A DNA stretch of 64,000 nt from Bermanella marisrubri (GTDB lineage Bacteria > Pseudomonadota > Gammaproteobacteria > Pseudomonadales > Oceanobacteraceae): NCBI RefSeq assembly GCF_012295615.1, contig NZ_CP051183.1, positions 811,001-875,000 on the forward strand, read 5' to 3'. Under the pieces are notes generated by a model. The model saw only the letters and a list, made by a program, of their open reading frames with translations, was not told where the DNA came from and made no database searches. The stretch's first letter is position 1. Each line of letters opens with the position of its first letter. Shown here piece after piece: positions 9,669-18,640 of this stretch. The position numbers and the translations under genes are program-made.

Positions 9669-10949
9669 TTATTTATTGTGATGGATCATTTCATCAACAA
9701 TGCGCTCTTCTTCGTGAAGATCGTTGTCGTCTTCCTTAGTTCGAGGAAGAACTGCGTTGAGAAGAATCGCCACTAGGCCACATAGGCTAATGCCTTGGAT
9801 ACTGAAATCATTGTTGCCAATGGCCATACCACCAATACCGAACACAAGAGTAGTGGCAACAATTACCAAGTTACGTTGGGCACTGAGATCTACTTGGGCA
9901 CGGACCAGAATATTCATTCCTACACCCGCGATTGAACCAAATAAGAGAACCAAGATACCGCCCATAACAGGGGTTGGGATGGTTTGTAAGGCTATACCAA
10001 ATTTGGCTATGAATGCCAATGCAATAGCGAAGATTGCCGCATAGGTCATAATGAGAGGATTGAACATTTTCGTTAGCATGACCGCACCAGTGACTTCACT
10101 GTAAGTCGTATTTGGTGGACCACCGAAAAGAGACGCCACTGACGTTGCCACGCCATCACCCATCAGAGTACGGTGAAGACCAGGCTTTTTCGTATAGTCT
10201 TTTCCTGTCACATTACTGATCGCTAACACATCACCTACGTGTTCAACTGCTGGCGCAATGGCGACAGGCAGCATAAATAAAATAGCAGCAATATTAAATT
10301 CTGGTGTGACAAAGTTAGGCACAGCAAGCCAAGCAGCATCGCTTACTTGTTGGGTGTCCAGCATGCCCATGAACGCGGCGGCAATATAGCCCACCACAAC
10401 ACCAAACATAATTGGGATTAAACGGAAAATACCCTGACCCAATGTTGCAACAGTAAGTGTAGTGACCAAGGCAATCATAGAGACTATTAATGCATCTACA
10501 TATGGGAATAGTTCGGCTGATCCATCACCGGTTTTACCCATAGCCATATTCACTGCAATTGGCGCCAAGCTCAAACCAATCACCATGATAATCGGGCCAG
10601 TTACTACAGGTGGCATGAGTTTATGTAAAAAGCCCGCACCCTTGATCGCAACGGCAATGGCAATGGCAACATAGACGAGACCAGCACAGAAAAGCGCGCC
10701 CATAGCAGCGCCAATCCCCCAGGTTTGCACTGCATAGGTAATGGGTGCAATAAACACAAAGGATGAGGCCAAGAAAATCGGCACCTGGCGTTTGGTAATA
10801 AATTGAAATACAAGGGTACCGACACCTGCAGTAAACAGGGCGACACTCGGGTCTAAGCCTGTGATAAGAGGCATTAGAACTAAAGCACCAAAGGCCACAA
10901 ACAGCATTTGCAGACCAGCAAGACATTCTTTCCAGTTAAAACCTGACAT
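9669..10949 (-). CDS. uraA: Uracil permease UraA (NCS2 family)
   Basis: A 426-residue uracil:H+ symporter of the NCS2 family with about 14 hydrophobic segments. The substrate-site motifs are present: IAPAVEHVGD (Glu equivalent to E. coli Glu241) and GGPPNTTYSEVTG (equivalent to the NTTYGEN loop containing Glu290). The start was set at 10949 because it has an AGGAGAAC ribosome-binding site and gives the usual N-terminus MSGFNWKE. The longer open frame, starting at 11024, would overlap upp. It lies 10 bases after upp, forming the usual upp-uraA salvage operon: uracil is imported, then converted to UMP. Confidence 0.95.
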   Translation of the reverse strand: MSGFNWKECLAGLQMLFVAFGALVLMPLITGLDPSVALFTAGVGTLVFQFITKRQVPIFLASSFVFIAPITYAVQTWGIGAAMGALFCAGLVYVAIAIAVAIKGAGFLHKLMPPVVTGPIIMVIGLSLAPIAVNMAMGKTGDGSAELFPYVDALIVSMIALVTTLTVATLGQGIFRLIPIMFGVVVGYIAAAFMGMLDTQQVSDAAWLAVPNFVTPEFNIAAILFMLPVAIAPAVEHVGDVLAISNVTGKDYTKKPGLHRTLMGDGVATSVASLFGGPPNTTYSEVTGAVMLTKMFNPLIMTYAAIFAIALAFIAKFGIALQTIPTPVMGGILVLLFGSIAGVGMNILVRAQVDLSAQRNLVIVATTLVFGIGGMAIGNNDFSIQGISLCGLVAILLNAVLPRTKEDDNDLHEEERIVDEMIHHNK

Positions 10950-10959
10950 AGTGTTCTCC

Positions 10960-11586
10960 TTATTTGGTGCCAAAGATCTTATCACCGGCATCACCCAAAC
11001 CTGGAATGATATAGCCGTTTTCATTTAAATGACTATCAACTGAAGCCGTATAGATGTCGACATCTGGATGTTCACTTTCAACTTTCTTGATGCCTTCAGG
11101 GGCGGCGACGAGCACGAGCGCTCGAATATCAGTACAACCTGCTTGTTTAAGTAGGTCAATCGTAGCGTTCATAGACCCGCCTGTCGCTAACATCGGATCT
11201 ATGATTAATGCCATACGCTTGTTGATATCCCCTGCCAACTTTTCAAAATAGGTGACAGGTTCTAGAGTTTCTTCGTCGCGATATAAACCCACTACGCTGA
11301 TTTTGGCACTTGGCATTAGCTCTAAAACACCATCTAGCATACCGATACCAGCACGTAGGATGGGGACGACGGTCGCTTTTTTACCCTTGATGCGTTGACC
11401 AGTTATTTCGCCATTCCAACCCTCAAGCTGATAGTCCTCTATCTCTAGATCCTTGGTTGCCTCATACGTTAAAAGGCAGCCCACTTCTGCGGATAACTGA
11501 CGAAAACTACGAGTGCTTCGGCTGATTGAGCGCATAAGGCTAAGTTTGTGGCGAACAAGGGGATGTGTGATTTCGAATACGGCCAT
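10960..11586 (-). CDS. upp: Uracil phosphoribosyltransferase
   Basis: A 208-residue enzyme converting uracil and PRPP to UMP. The PRPP-binding loop [10 protein letters not shown] and the C-terminal uracil-contact motif [12 protein letters not shown] are intact. The start at 11586 gives the family N-terminus [19 protein letters not shown] and the normal length. An ATG ten codons upstream has no ribosome-binding site and was rejected. It is first in a two-gene operon with uraA. Confidence 0.96.
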   Translation of the reverse strand: MAVFEITHPLVRHKLSLMRSISRSTRSFRQLSAEVGCLLTYEATKDLEIEDYQLEGWNGEITGQRIKGKKATVVPILRAGIGMLDGVLELMPSAKISVVGLYRDEETLEPVTYFEKLAGDINKRMALIIDPMLATGGSMNATIDLLKQAGCTDIRALVLVAAPEGIKKVESEHPDVDIYTASVDSHLNENGYIIPGLGDAGDKIFGTK

Positions 11587-11753
11587 GGGAGCTTCCAAAT
11601 ACGGTTGATGAATCAAAGTTGAAAGGGGGATTCAGTTAACCGCGCATTTTCCCATATGTTTAAGGGGCTTGTCTAATTAGTCAGGAAATGCCATTTCTTT
11701 GTGCGTAAGCTTAGGCATGGGAGCATTAACTTAGTGCTTGGCTAAACCATACT

Positions 11754-13724
11754 TCAGAATTGATAGCGAATTTGAAAGTTAAAGTGCGCTGAATCTGGGC
11801 CATTTTGGATCAGTTGATCAGATTGAAAGTTTTGTATATCTGGATGTTTCATTTCTGCTGACAACAGGTTCTTAGCAATGAAGCGATAGCTGATCGATCC
11901 AATTTGATATTGTGCTTGCAGATTGACGATGTTTAAAGACTTTGCGGTGTCGCGTTCGCTAATGTGGCGCAAGGATATTCCATAATCCCAATGGCGGTGT
12001 ATGTATTGAAGCCCCATGTTTAGTGTCCATCGGGGTGCGAATAGCGCAGTTGGATCTTCGTCGTGAGTTTGGTTCCCTTGTTTGATCCAAGCACTGTTAG
12101 CAAACCATTGGTATTGTTTTTGTGCATAGCGATAACTGATATCCAAGCCCTGGCGCGTGAAACTGCTTGTATTGGCATATATCGCAGCACCACCTTGATT
12201 GACTGTGCGGTATATGAAATTGTCGGTTTCAAGTGTATATACGCTCACTTCAAATAAATGCTGCTGGTTTTGAATGCTATAAGCGGCTTCAAGTGTGCGA
12301 ATTTCTTCTGGCTTTAAAGTCGAGTCACCTTGGACCACGTTTGGAGGGATGTTGATGTACTGCTGGATAAACGTAGGGCTATTGAACGCGCTCGAATACA
12401 GCAGTTTCAGACTTTGTTCGCTACTGATACTCTGTACTAATGACACCCGCGGTAAGAATATTTCTCCAGACGTTTCATTGCTTACAAACCGGAAACCACC
12501 TAGTAAACGTGTTTTGTTCCACTGTTTATCCACTTGTGAATAGAGTGAATACTCATTGACTGATTGAGATGCCATTGAGACGGAAGCGATGTTGCCTGCT
12601 TCATCGGTATTGCGATATTGCCCAGTACTTCGATGTTCCACTTCAAAACCATTTAGTAGGTTGAAGCTGTCGCTCAAAGCAGAACTCACCTGGTGTCCAA
12701 GTCGGAAGCGATTATTATCATGCCCCCCATGAGCAAACCCCTGAGTACCTGACTCTCCAAAACTGATTAAGTTATCGGTAGGGATTGCAAGATAGTAATT
12801 GTTAATGTCGAAGTAGGAGTTTCCTTTTCCTAATGCATACTCGTGGTGATATTCCATATGAAATAACGTTCCAGTGTATTGCATTTCGCTTTGGTTAATT
12901 GTGGAAGCGGACGCTGCTAAACCGTCATTTTCACTGGAAAAATAGTGGATGCTGGAATGCCAATGTTGGTTGTTCAACTCCAACCAAATGGACCGACTGT
13001 GGGTTTGCTTGTCAAACTCTGTATCTGACGGTGTGTCTGATGGATAAAAGCTTGGAACTGGACGGTTATTGAACTCAGCAGAGAAAGCCTGTTGTTTTTC
13101 TTCATGAAATCCAAAGGAAATAGAGGCGTTGCCTAATTTTGCGTGATGATATCCTGCAATGCCGTTGTCGGCGCCGATAGAGGCTGTCATGCTCGACTGG
13201 GCGTGGTCATTTGTAATGATATTTACCACTCCAGAAGAGGCATTACTGCCATAAAATACGGCACCTGGGCCGCGTATGATTTCAATGCGGTCCAAGTATT
13301 CGAGTGGTAAGCCGAGTAAAGGAATACCACCATGGCTGGCCTGCCAATAGGGGACGCCATCTAAAAGAAACAGAACTTTTTGATTAAATGCCTCTACAAC
13401 GCCGCGTATCATAATGGCTTTGGTTCCTATGGCACTGTCTTGAACCATGATCCCAGGCACAAAACTTAATACTTCTTCGAGATTGCTGAACCCTAATGAG
13501 CGCATGTCTTGTATGGAATATGACGTCGTGATGGCGGGCGTTAGAACGATTCGTTCATCGTCCATTGATGCGACACTCACTCGTATGTCTGCCAATTGAT
13601 TGAGCGATAAATCAAACAGACCGCTGTCCATGACATTATCTGGATTAGGTTGAGCTGACACATATTGAAACGCTGCCAAGAGCACAAACCCAATGGCAGC
13701 GTGAGTGGTTAGCTTTTGCAACAT
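11754..13724 (-). CDS. TonB-dependent outer-membrane receptor
   Basis: A 656-residue TonB-dependent receptor. A signal peptide (about residues 1-24) precedes a plug domain (about 55-170) with the typical LDRIEIIRGPGAVFYGSNASSGVVNI segment around residues 145-170, then a 22-strand-type barrel ending in the aromatic C-terminus IRYQF. Just after the signal peptide is a DLSLNQLADIRVSVAS stretch also seen, in varied form, in the receptor at 48893. The ligand cannot be read from the sequence. It is divergent, with a 148-bp gap, from a 7TM-DISM sensor gene, suggesting the sensor controls it or shares its ligand. Confidence 0.9.
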   Translation of the reverse strand: MLQKLTTHAAIGFVLLAAFQYVSAQPNPDNVMDSGLFDLSLNQLADIRVSVASMDDERIVLTPAITTSYSIQDMRSLGFSNLEEVLSFVPGIMVQDSAIGTKAIMIRGVVEAFNQKVLFLLDGVPYWQASHGGIPLLGLPLEYLDRIEIIRGPGAVFYGSNASSGVVNIITNDHAQSSMTASIGADNGIAGYHHAKLGNASISFGFHEEKQQAFSAEFNNRPVPSFYPSDTPSDTEFDKQTHSRSIWLELNNQHWHSSIHYFSSENDGLAASASTINQSEMQYTGTLFHMEYHHEYALGKGNSYFDINNYYLAIPTDNLISFGESGTQGFAHGGHDNNRFRLGHQVSSALSDSFNLLNGFEVEHRSTGQYRNTDEAGNIASVSMASQSVNEYSLYSQVDKQWNKTRLLGGFRFVSNETSGEIFLPRVSLVQSISSEQSLKLLYSSAFNSPTFIQQYINIPPNVVQGDSTLKPEEIRTLEAAYSIQNQQHLFEVSVYTLETDNFIYRTVNQGGAAIYANTSSFTRQGLDISYRYAQKQYQWFANSAWIKQGNQTHDEDPTALFAPRWTLNMGLQYIHRHWDYGISLRHISERDTAKSLNIVNLQAQYQIGSISYRFIAKNLLSAEMKHPDIQNFQSDQLIQNGPDSAHFNFQIRYQF

Positions 13725-13872
13725 AGCCTCAATGCTATAACGAAGTGTTTATTTTATTGTTCTTAGTATAGACCAGTGAAAAAGAGCCGTTGCGCTGGGT
13801 GCAAAATAATGGCGGGTTCAGACGTATTGGTTGTTGCAAAACTATCGGTATCATGAAAAACAAAAAAGGCCC

Positions 13873-16308
13873 ATGAAACCATTGAAATACCTATTGATTT
13901 TCGTGTGCTGCCTTTTTCTGATGAATTCCCTACAGGCCAAACCAGAGACGGTAATAGATGCTCAGGCACTCGAGCAAGGCCCAGTCGAATTAGACGGGTT
14001 TTGGGCATTGGATTGGCGCGTACTGCATACCGATTTTCAACAAACCATTCATGATGGCATTGTTTTGCCTGGTTTATGGCATAAGCAGGGTCCTTATGAT
14101 CGCTTTGGGTTTGCAACTCTGCGTCATCGCGCAGTGCTACCTAAATTGCAGTCATATCATCTACTTGTTCCCGATGCCCCTAGCGCGATTTCTGTTTGGG
14201 TGAATGGTCAAAACCTGTTTCAGCGCGGTCAAGTCGCGCGCACGCAAGATAATGAATCCCCGAAGTTTGGCCCAGAGGTTATCAAACTGCCGCCGGCTAA
14301 AGAATACGAGATCATTTTACATGTCAGCAATTTTCATCATAAAGATGGGGGTGTTTTTCATAGTATTCAAATAGCCACGGATGCGCATCACCATGAACTG
14401 TTAGAGAGTCGTAAGTTTGTCACGATAATGACGTTTACACTGTTAATGACGTTATCTATTTTTTTGCTCATATCTGGATTGCAGAGAAGTTGGAATAAGG
14501 TTCATTGGTTTTTTTCAACGTTTATTTGGTGCATCGCCTTTCGTAGCGTTTTGGTTGGTGATCGTGTTGCATATACGTGGCTTTCAGATCTTGATTGGGT
14601 GATATTGCAACGCATTGAACATATTTTATTGTTTATGGCGTTACCCTTGTTTTTGTATTATTTCCAAACCTTTTTTCGATTAAGGAATCACTGGTTCGCC
14701 CATGTTGTTTCAATCATGAGCCTAGTCATTTCTTTGATTACGCTATTCGCTCCTGCGCATGTTTTTACGTACTTTGGTCCTGTGGCTCAAGCAATGGGTC
14801 TATGTTCAGTTATCTATATTGTTGTAACCTGTGTATTACTGATTCGTAATAAAACACCTTATAGTATTCTTTTCTTATCCAGCTTTATTGTTTTGGCTGT
14901 GGTTGTCATTCATGATTATATCTATACACACCTTTGGATTAACAGTCAGCCTCTCGCACACTTTGGTTTAATGGCATTTATAATAATGCAAAGCTATCTA
15001 TTATGGCTTCAGAGACGACAAGAAAATCGTTTGATGCACTATGTGAAAACCATATTAGATGAACGCAGTATTCAAATAAAAAATCGTATTCAAGACATTA
15101 GTCATGTGTATGAGTCATGCCTATCACAAGTGAAGCACGCATTGGATAATAATGGTTACGAGGCCATATCTTCGGAGTTGATATCGAATATCCAGCAACC
15201 TGAACGTACGATGCTAATGAGTGAGTTAGATGATCAATATCCTTTAGACGAACTACTGGCAAAGGTACGGCATTATTATTACCTAAGTGGAATCAATATT
15301 GAGGTAAAGGCTCAGTCTTCGAACGTAAAAGTAGCCGCCGAAGAATTTATCCATAGCTTGCTTTACTTTGCCCGCATGATCGAACGATTTGGCAGCCCTT
15401 GTAAGCTAGTGGTTAAAGAATCGGATGCTGCCGTTGTATTTGAATATCGCTTTCTTAGGGTGCCTGGAGACCTGCAAACCAGCGAAGATATGGACTTCTT
15501 AAAGGCATCATTATCGATGCAAGGTCTAAGCCTCGATAGCAAGCAAAAAGCAAAGCGCTTTTTATTGAGTGTCTCTATTCCTAAAGCGGGTAGGGAAGAG
15601 CTCCCTATTGAGCACATGACAGGGAATAACTTAGGCCCAAATATCTGGCTAGAGAGTCGATCTGGCATACTAGTGGCAAAAACTTTGAAAGACGATTATC
15701 GATTGTCTTACGGTCAATTGAATGCGGAACAATATATGCGGCACCGCCCAGAGTTGTGGATACTCGATTTACATGACTTTACCCTTGATCAATTTGACCG
15801 CTACAATCGTATTCGCCAAGAGTTTCCTGATTTACCTGTTATCTTAATGGTGCCTGCTTTCCAAAAATCACTGCTGCTTAAGTTTATGCGAGTTGCTAAT
15901 GTGGATTATTGGCTTACACCCATTCTTGAAGAAGAAGTCATCATTGGTGTTCAAAAAGCTCTCAATATCGAACAGCCAACTACTTCTCAAGCGGTAGCGG
16001 ATGTCAGAGAACTCGCGGTGAATGTAATCAGGGAAAGTCTGAATTTATGGCAAATCTATACAGGTAAAAGTAAAGCGCACTTGGCTGAGAGCAGTAAGCT
16101 TTGGCGTGTCTATATGGATGGCAGTACTGCAAAGACACGCACCCTAGATAAATATTTGTCTTTGCAAACTTTACCTAAGAAACCACGGTGGGAGACTGTG
16201 TTACGTACAGCAGGTCATGTACTTGAACATTGCGATTTAAAAGAACAAGACAAGCAGACATTGAATTGCTTAGTGCAGCAGCTGAATCAGCAGTTGGCGG
16301 AAACCTAA
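13873..16308 (+). CDS. 7TM-DISM sensor with degenerate kinase and receiver regions
   Basis: A membrane sensor of 811 residues from the preferred ATG at 13873, preceded by AAAAAAGG; a longer frame exists from 13831. Layout: signal peptide (1-23), periplasmic beta-rich 7TMR-DISM-type domain (about 25-180), seven membrane helices (about 185-390), then a cytoplasmic part. That part has a helical stretch in the dimerisation position but no H-E/D phospho-acceptor motif, a segment around 475-580 where a kinase ATPase domain would sit but without clear N and G boxes, and a receiver-like fold around 600-700 (ELWILDLHDF ... LPVILMV ... VDYWLTPI) in which the conserved Lys is missing. The C-terminal 100 residues contain a DGSTAKTRTLDKYLSL stretch that may be an output domain. 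Interpretation of the soluble part is inference. Confidence 0.75.
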   Translation: MKPLKYLLIFVCCLFLMNSLQAKPETVIDAQALEQGPVELDGFWALDWRVLHTDFQQTIHDGIVLPGLWHKQGPYDRFGFATLRHRAVLPKLQSYHLLVPDAPSAISVWVNGQNLFQRGQVARTQDNESPKFGPEVIKLPPAKEYEIILHVSNFHHKDGGVFHSIQIATDAHHHELLESRKFVTIMTFTLLMTLSIFLLISGLQRSWNKVHWFFSTFIWCIAFRSVLVGDRVAYTWLSDLDWVILQRIEHILLFMALPLFLYYFQTFFRLRNHWFAHVVSIMSLVISLITLFAPAHVFTYFGPVAQAMGLCSVIYIVVTCVLLIRNKTPYSILFLSSFIVLAVVVIHDYIYTHLWINSQPLAHFGLMAFIIMQSYLLWLQRRQENRLMHYVKTILDERSIQIKNRIQDISHVYESCLSQVKHALDNNGYEAISSELISNIQQPERTMLMSELDDQYPLDELLAKVRHYYYLSGINIEVKAQSSNVKVAAEEFIHSLLYFARMIERFGSPCKLVVKESDAAVVFEYRFLRVPGDLQTSEDMDFLKASLSMQGLSLDSKQKAKRFLLSVSIPKAGREELPIEHMTGNNLGPNIWLESRSGILVAKTLKDDYRLSYGQLNAEQYMRHRPELWILDLHDFTLDQFDRYNRIRQEFPDLPVILMVPAFQKSLLLKFMRVANVDYWLTPILEEEVIIGVQKALNIEQPTTSQAVADVRELAVNVIRESLNLWQIYTGKSKAHLAESSKLWRVYMDGSTAKTRTLDKYLSLQTLPKKPRWETVLRTAGHVLEHCDLKEQDKQTLNCLVQQLNQQLAET

Positions 16309-16347
16309 TATTTAGAATGAGAGAGCTTCCATGCTCCTGATATCTTG

Positions 16348-16878
16348 TTAGTAGCGATACATACCGCGAATAGGGTAGTCATTTTCCGGGTTGCGAATCC
16401 ATTGCAAACCTGAAACCAACTTATCAACCTCTGGACGTACAAAGGGGTTGTTGGATATATCAATTACCTGAATGGTGCCTTTTTCATTGATAACGAATAG
16501 CCCGGGTTCTGCAAAGTTATGATCGGTTTCTTTTTCCGATCTCGGTTCTGAAATATACAGACCTAAAGACTGCATCTGTTCTAAGGTCAACCCATACGCT
16601 ATCGGAAAATTGATATCCAGTTGCGCTAGGTGCGATTCCAATTGCTCTTTAGAATCCGCGCTCACGGCAATCATATCAACACCGTTATTCAATAAGGCAT
16701 CTCGGTATTGAGCTAGGATATTGAGATAGCGTGTACACATGGGGCAATGTTGTCCGCGATACACCACGACCAACTTCCAGTCGCAATGATCCGCTTCTAT
16801 CCCATTAAGATTCACATTGTTACCCGCTAAATCTTTCACGGTAATGGATGGAAATGTTTCACCAGCTTTTAATTTCAT
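16348..16878 (-). CDS. Peroxiredoxin-like protein (AhpC/TSA family)
   Basis: A 176-residue thioredoxin-fold protein of the AhpC/TSA superfamily. The active-site region VVVYRGQHCPMCTRYL supplies Cys45 and Cys48, a CxxC arrangement typical of the peroxiredoxin-like group rather than classical 2-Cys Prx. It probably reduces peroxides or acts as a thiol oxidoreductase in the cytoplasm (no signal peptide). It starts 21 bases after mdaB and is presumably cotranscribed with it. Confidence 0.85.
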   Translation of the reverse strand: MKLKAGETFPSITVKDLAGNNVNLNGIEADHCDWKLVVVYRGQHCPMCTRYLNILAQYRDALLNNGVDMIAVSADSKEQLESHLAQLDINFPIAYGLTLEQMQSLGLYISEPRSEKETDHNFAEPGLFVINEKGTIQVIDISNNPFVRPEVDKLVSGLQWIRNPENDYPIRGMYRY

Positions 16879-16899
16879 GATCGATACCTCGGCCTAAGA

Positions 16900-17484
16900 T
16901 TAAAAGATGTCATTAATATGCGATGTTAGGCGTTCAAAATCTTTTTCGATTTCAGGGTTCTTCATCACGTCATAGCATGCAAACGTCGGTAGCGGTTCCA
17001 TGGCAAAGAACTTGAAGTTCATATGAGATGGGAAGAACAAGTCATCTACGCTTTTGCCTTCAAATAAGTATTGCGCCTTGTCATCGAATGCCTCTGCTGG
17101 TGCATTAAATGTGAGTGAAAGCATGTATTTTTTACCTGTTAGCAAGCCGCCAGAGCCATAACCTTCTTTTGGCGCTTGCTCTGAGCGACCATCGCCTGCA
17201 CTTAATTCACCCATCATGCCTTGGGTATAAACCTCATCCATGTATTTTTTCATTTTCCATGGCATGCCCATCCAGTTAACTGGGGCTTGAACAATGACCA
17301 CATCGGCCCATTTGTGCAGTTCTACCTGTTCATCTACCGAATATTCATCTTCCACGTGTTGTAGACGAATGTCATAGCCTTTGCTTTTGAGTTGCTCTGA
17401 CATGCGTTCAATCAGGCTACTATTCAGCTTACCCTCGGCAAATGGGTAATAGGTGTGTGCGTTAATAATAAAGATGTTTTTCAT
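16900..17484 (-). CDS. mdaB: NADPH:quinone reductase MdaB-like flavoprotein
   Basis: A 194-residue flavodoxin-fold quinone reductase. The N-terminus KNIFIINAHTYYPFAEGKLN and the block VIVQAPVNWMGMPWKMKKYMDEVY (flavin and quinone site, about residues 62-86) match MdaB (modulator of drug activity B), as does the length. It catalyses two-electron reduction of quinones, avoiding semiquinone radicals. It is upstream of a peroxiredoxin-like gene and divergent from an AraC-type regulator, an arrangement pointing to an oxidative or electrophile stress unit. Confidence 0.92.
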   Translation of the reverse strand: MKNIFIINAHTYYPFAEGKLNSSLIERMSEQLKSKGYDIRLQHVEDEYSVDEQVELHKWADVVIVQAPVNWMGMPWKMKKYMDEVYTQGMMGELSAGDGRSEQAPKEGYGSGGLLTGKKYMLSLTFNAPAEAFDDKAQYLFEGKSVDDLFFPSHMNFKFFAMEPLPTFACYDVMKNPEIEKDFERLTSHINDIF

Positions 17485-17563
17485 AATGACCTCCCGTGAT
17501 CAGATAGCTCTATGGTAGGGCAGGTCAATGGCTATTCGCTGGTCATATTCTCCAGTAGTCTTG

Positions 17564-17585
17564 CCTAATTCTGCTATATATTAGG
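17564..17585. promoter_or_regulatory. Dyad in mdaB / araC-type intergenic region
   Basis: CCTAAT (17564-17569) and ATTAGG (17580-17585) form an inverted repeat with a 10-bp spacer in the 173-bp gap between mdaB and the divergent regulator. The position fits an operator for the regulator, but it is a single instance and so a tentative call. Confidence 0.3.
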
Positions 17586-17601
17586 ATTTATGATATTTTT
17601 A

Positions 17602-17632
17602 TTGCATAAAGCTTGCCTTTTACTACTATAAT
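17602..17632 (+). promoter_or_regulatory. Candidate sigma-70 promoter of AraC-type regulator
   Basis: TTGCAT (17602-17607) and a perfect TATAAT (17627-17632) are separated by 19 bp, longer than the optimum of 17. The -10 lies 25 bases before the regulator start codon. Confidence 0.45.
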
Positions 17633-17657
17633 GCACAAGGCTTGAAGGTGAGAGACA

Positions 17658-18560
17658 ATGTACGATAAGACGCTGATTGAGCAGCTTTTGGAAGCGGCTG
17701 GCGGGGAAAAGATGGGCTATGTGGACACCTTGTTGCCGCATGTAAAGCTGTATGTGCTAGATCAATATCAGTCAGCGTGTCCACTCATGTATGACTCGGG
17801 TCTATTTTTCGTGTTGCAGGGTAGTAAGCGCGGTAAAGCCGCAGGGCAGGAGTTTTCAACATCGCCACAAACATACTTATTGCTCAGTAATACTATGCCT
17901 GTTGAGTGTGAGACTCTCGCGCAGCCAGATGAGCCAGTTGTAGGCATTTACGTGGCCTTTAATCGTGATGAAATATCTCGACAAGTTCATATCATGGAGT
18001 CTCATAAGATCCGAGGCGAACAAGAGAGTGATGCGGCAGAGCAGCTTAATGTGATTAATTCTATGTCGACGCCTGATCGTCTCGCAGTTTTGGTATCTCA
18101 GCTTGCCGAAGCCATGCTGGATCCTTGTCAGTTGGAAATTCTTGGACCAAGTTTTGTTAATCAACTTTATTATCAAGTATTAACGGGACCTGGCTATCAT
18201 ACGTTAAAGCAATGGGTATCCGCTGACAGTAAATTCTCCGCGGTGACGCGTTCAATTGAATATATGCAATCGAACTTAACGAAGCGTATTAGCGTTGACG
18301 ATTTGGCAAGCATCGCTGGTATGAGTGTTTCCGCCTATCATCATTACTTTAAGCAGGTAACGGGCGTATCGCCTTTGCAGCATTTGAAGCAGTTGCGACT
18401 GGTGCGAGCGAAAGATTTATTGGTCCAGCAAAAATTAAGTGCAAGTCAAACAGCGTTTGATGTGGGCTATGAAAGTCCCAATCAATTCAGTCGAGAGTTT
18501 AAACGTTATTTTGGAGTGCCGCCCAGTAAAGCTGCAACGTTACCCTATTCAGGAACCTAA
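17658..18560 (+). CDS. AraC-family transcriptional regulator
   Basis: A 300-residue regulator with an AraC_N-type cupin domain (about residues 20-175; the same class as YqhC/CmrA of E. coli) and a C-terminal pair of helix-turn-helix motifs (about 200-295). The first HTH contains VDDLASIAGMSVSAYHHYFK and the second the classical SASQTAFDVGYESPNQFSREFK. It is transcribed away from mdaB and probably regulates mdaB and the peroxiredoxin-like gene. This regulatory link is inferred from position. Confidence 0.92.
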   Translation: MYDKTLIEQLLEAAGGEKMGYVDTLLPHVKLYVLDQYQSACPLMYDSGLFFVLQGSKRGKAAGQEFSTSPQTYLLLSNTMPVECETLAQPDEPVVGIYVAFNRDEISRQVHIMESHKIRGEQESDAAEQLNVINSMSTPDRLAVLVSQLAEAMLDPCQLEILGPSFVNQLYYQVLTGPGYHTLKQWVSADSKFSAVTRSIEYMQSNLTKRISVDDLASIAGMSVSAYHHYFKQVTGVSPLQHLKQLRLVRAKDLLVQQKLSASQTAFDVGYESPNQFSREFKRYFGVPPSKAATLPYSGT

Positions 18561-18586
18561 TCGCTACGAAAAACTCTAGAAATAAA

Positions 18587-18618
18587 AAAGCCGTTTTCGA
18601 TTGCTCGAAAACGGCTTT
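18587..18618. terminator. Bidirectional terminator between araC-type gene and gatB
   Basis: A perfect 14-bp stem AAAGCCGTTTTCGA / TCGAAAACGGCTTT (18587-18600 and 18605-18618) with a TTGC loop is flanked by A- and T-rich sequence. It sits between two convergent genes and can serve both. Confidence 0.92.
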
Positions 18619-18640
18619 GTATTTCGCTATTAAAATGCGC

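Noticed and set aside
9669-11024. uraA with a 25-codon N-terminal extension
   Set aside because: The extension overlaps upp and lacks family similarity; ATG 10949 has AGGAGAAC and the normal N-terminus.
13763-14116. 117-residue minus-strand frame over the start of the 7TM-DISM gene
   Set aside because: Overlaps the signal peptide and sensor domain of a better-supported gene and shows no recognised feature.
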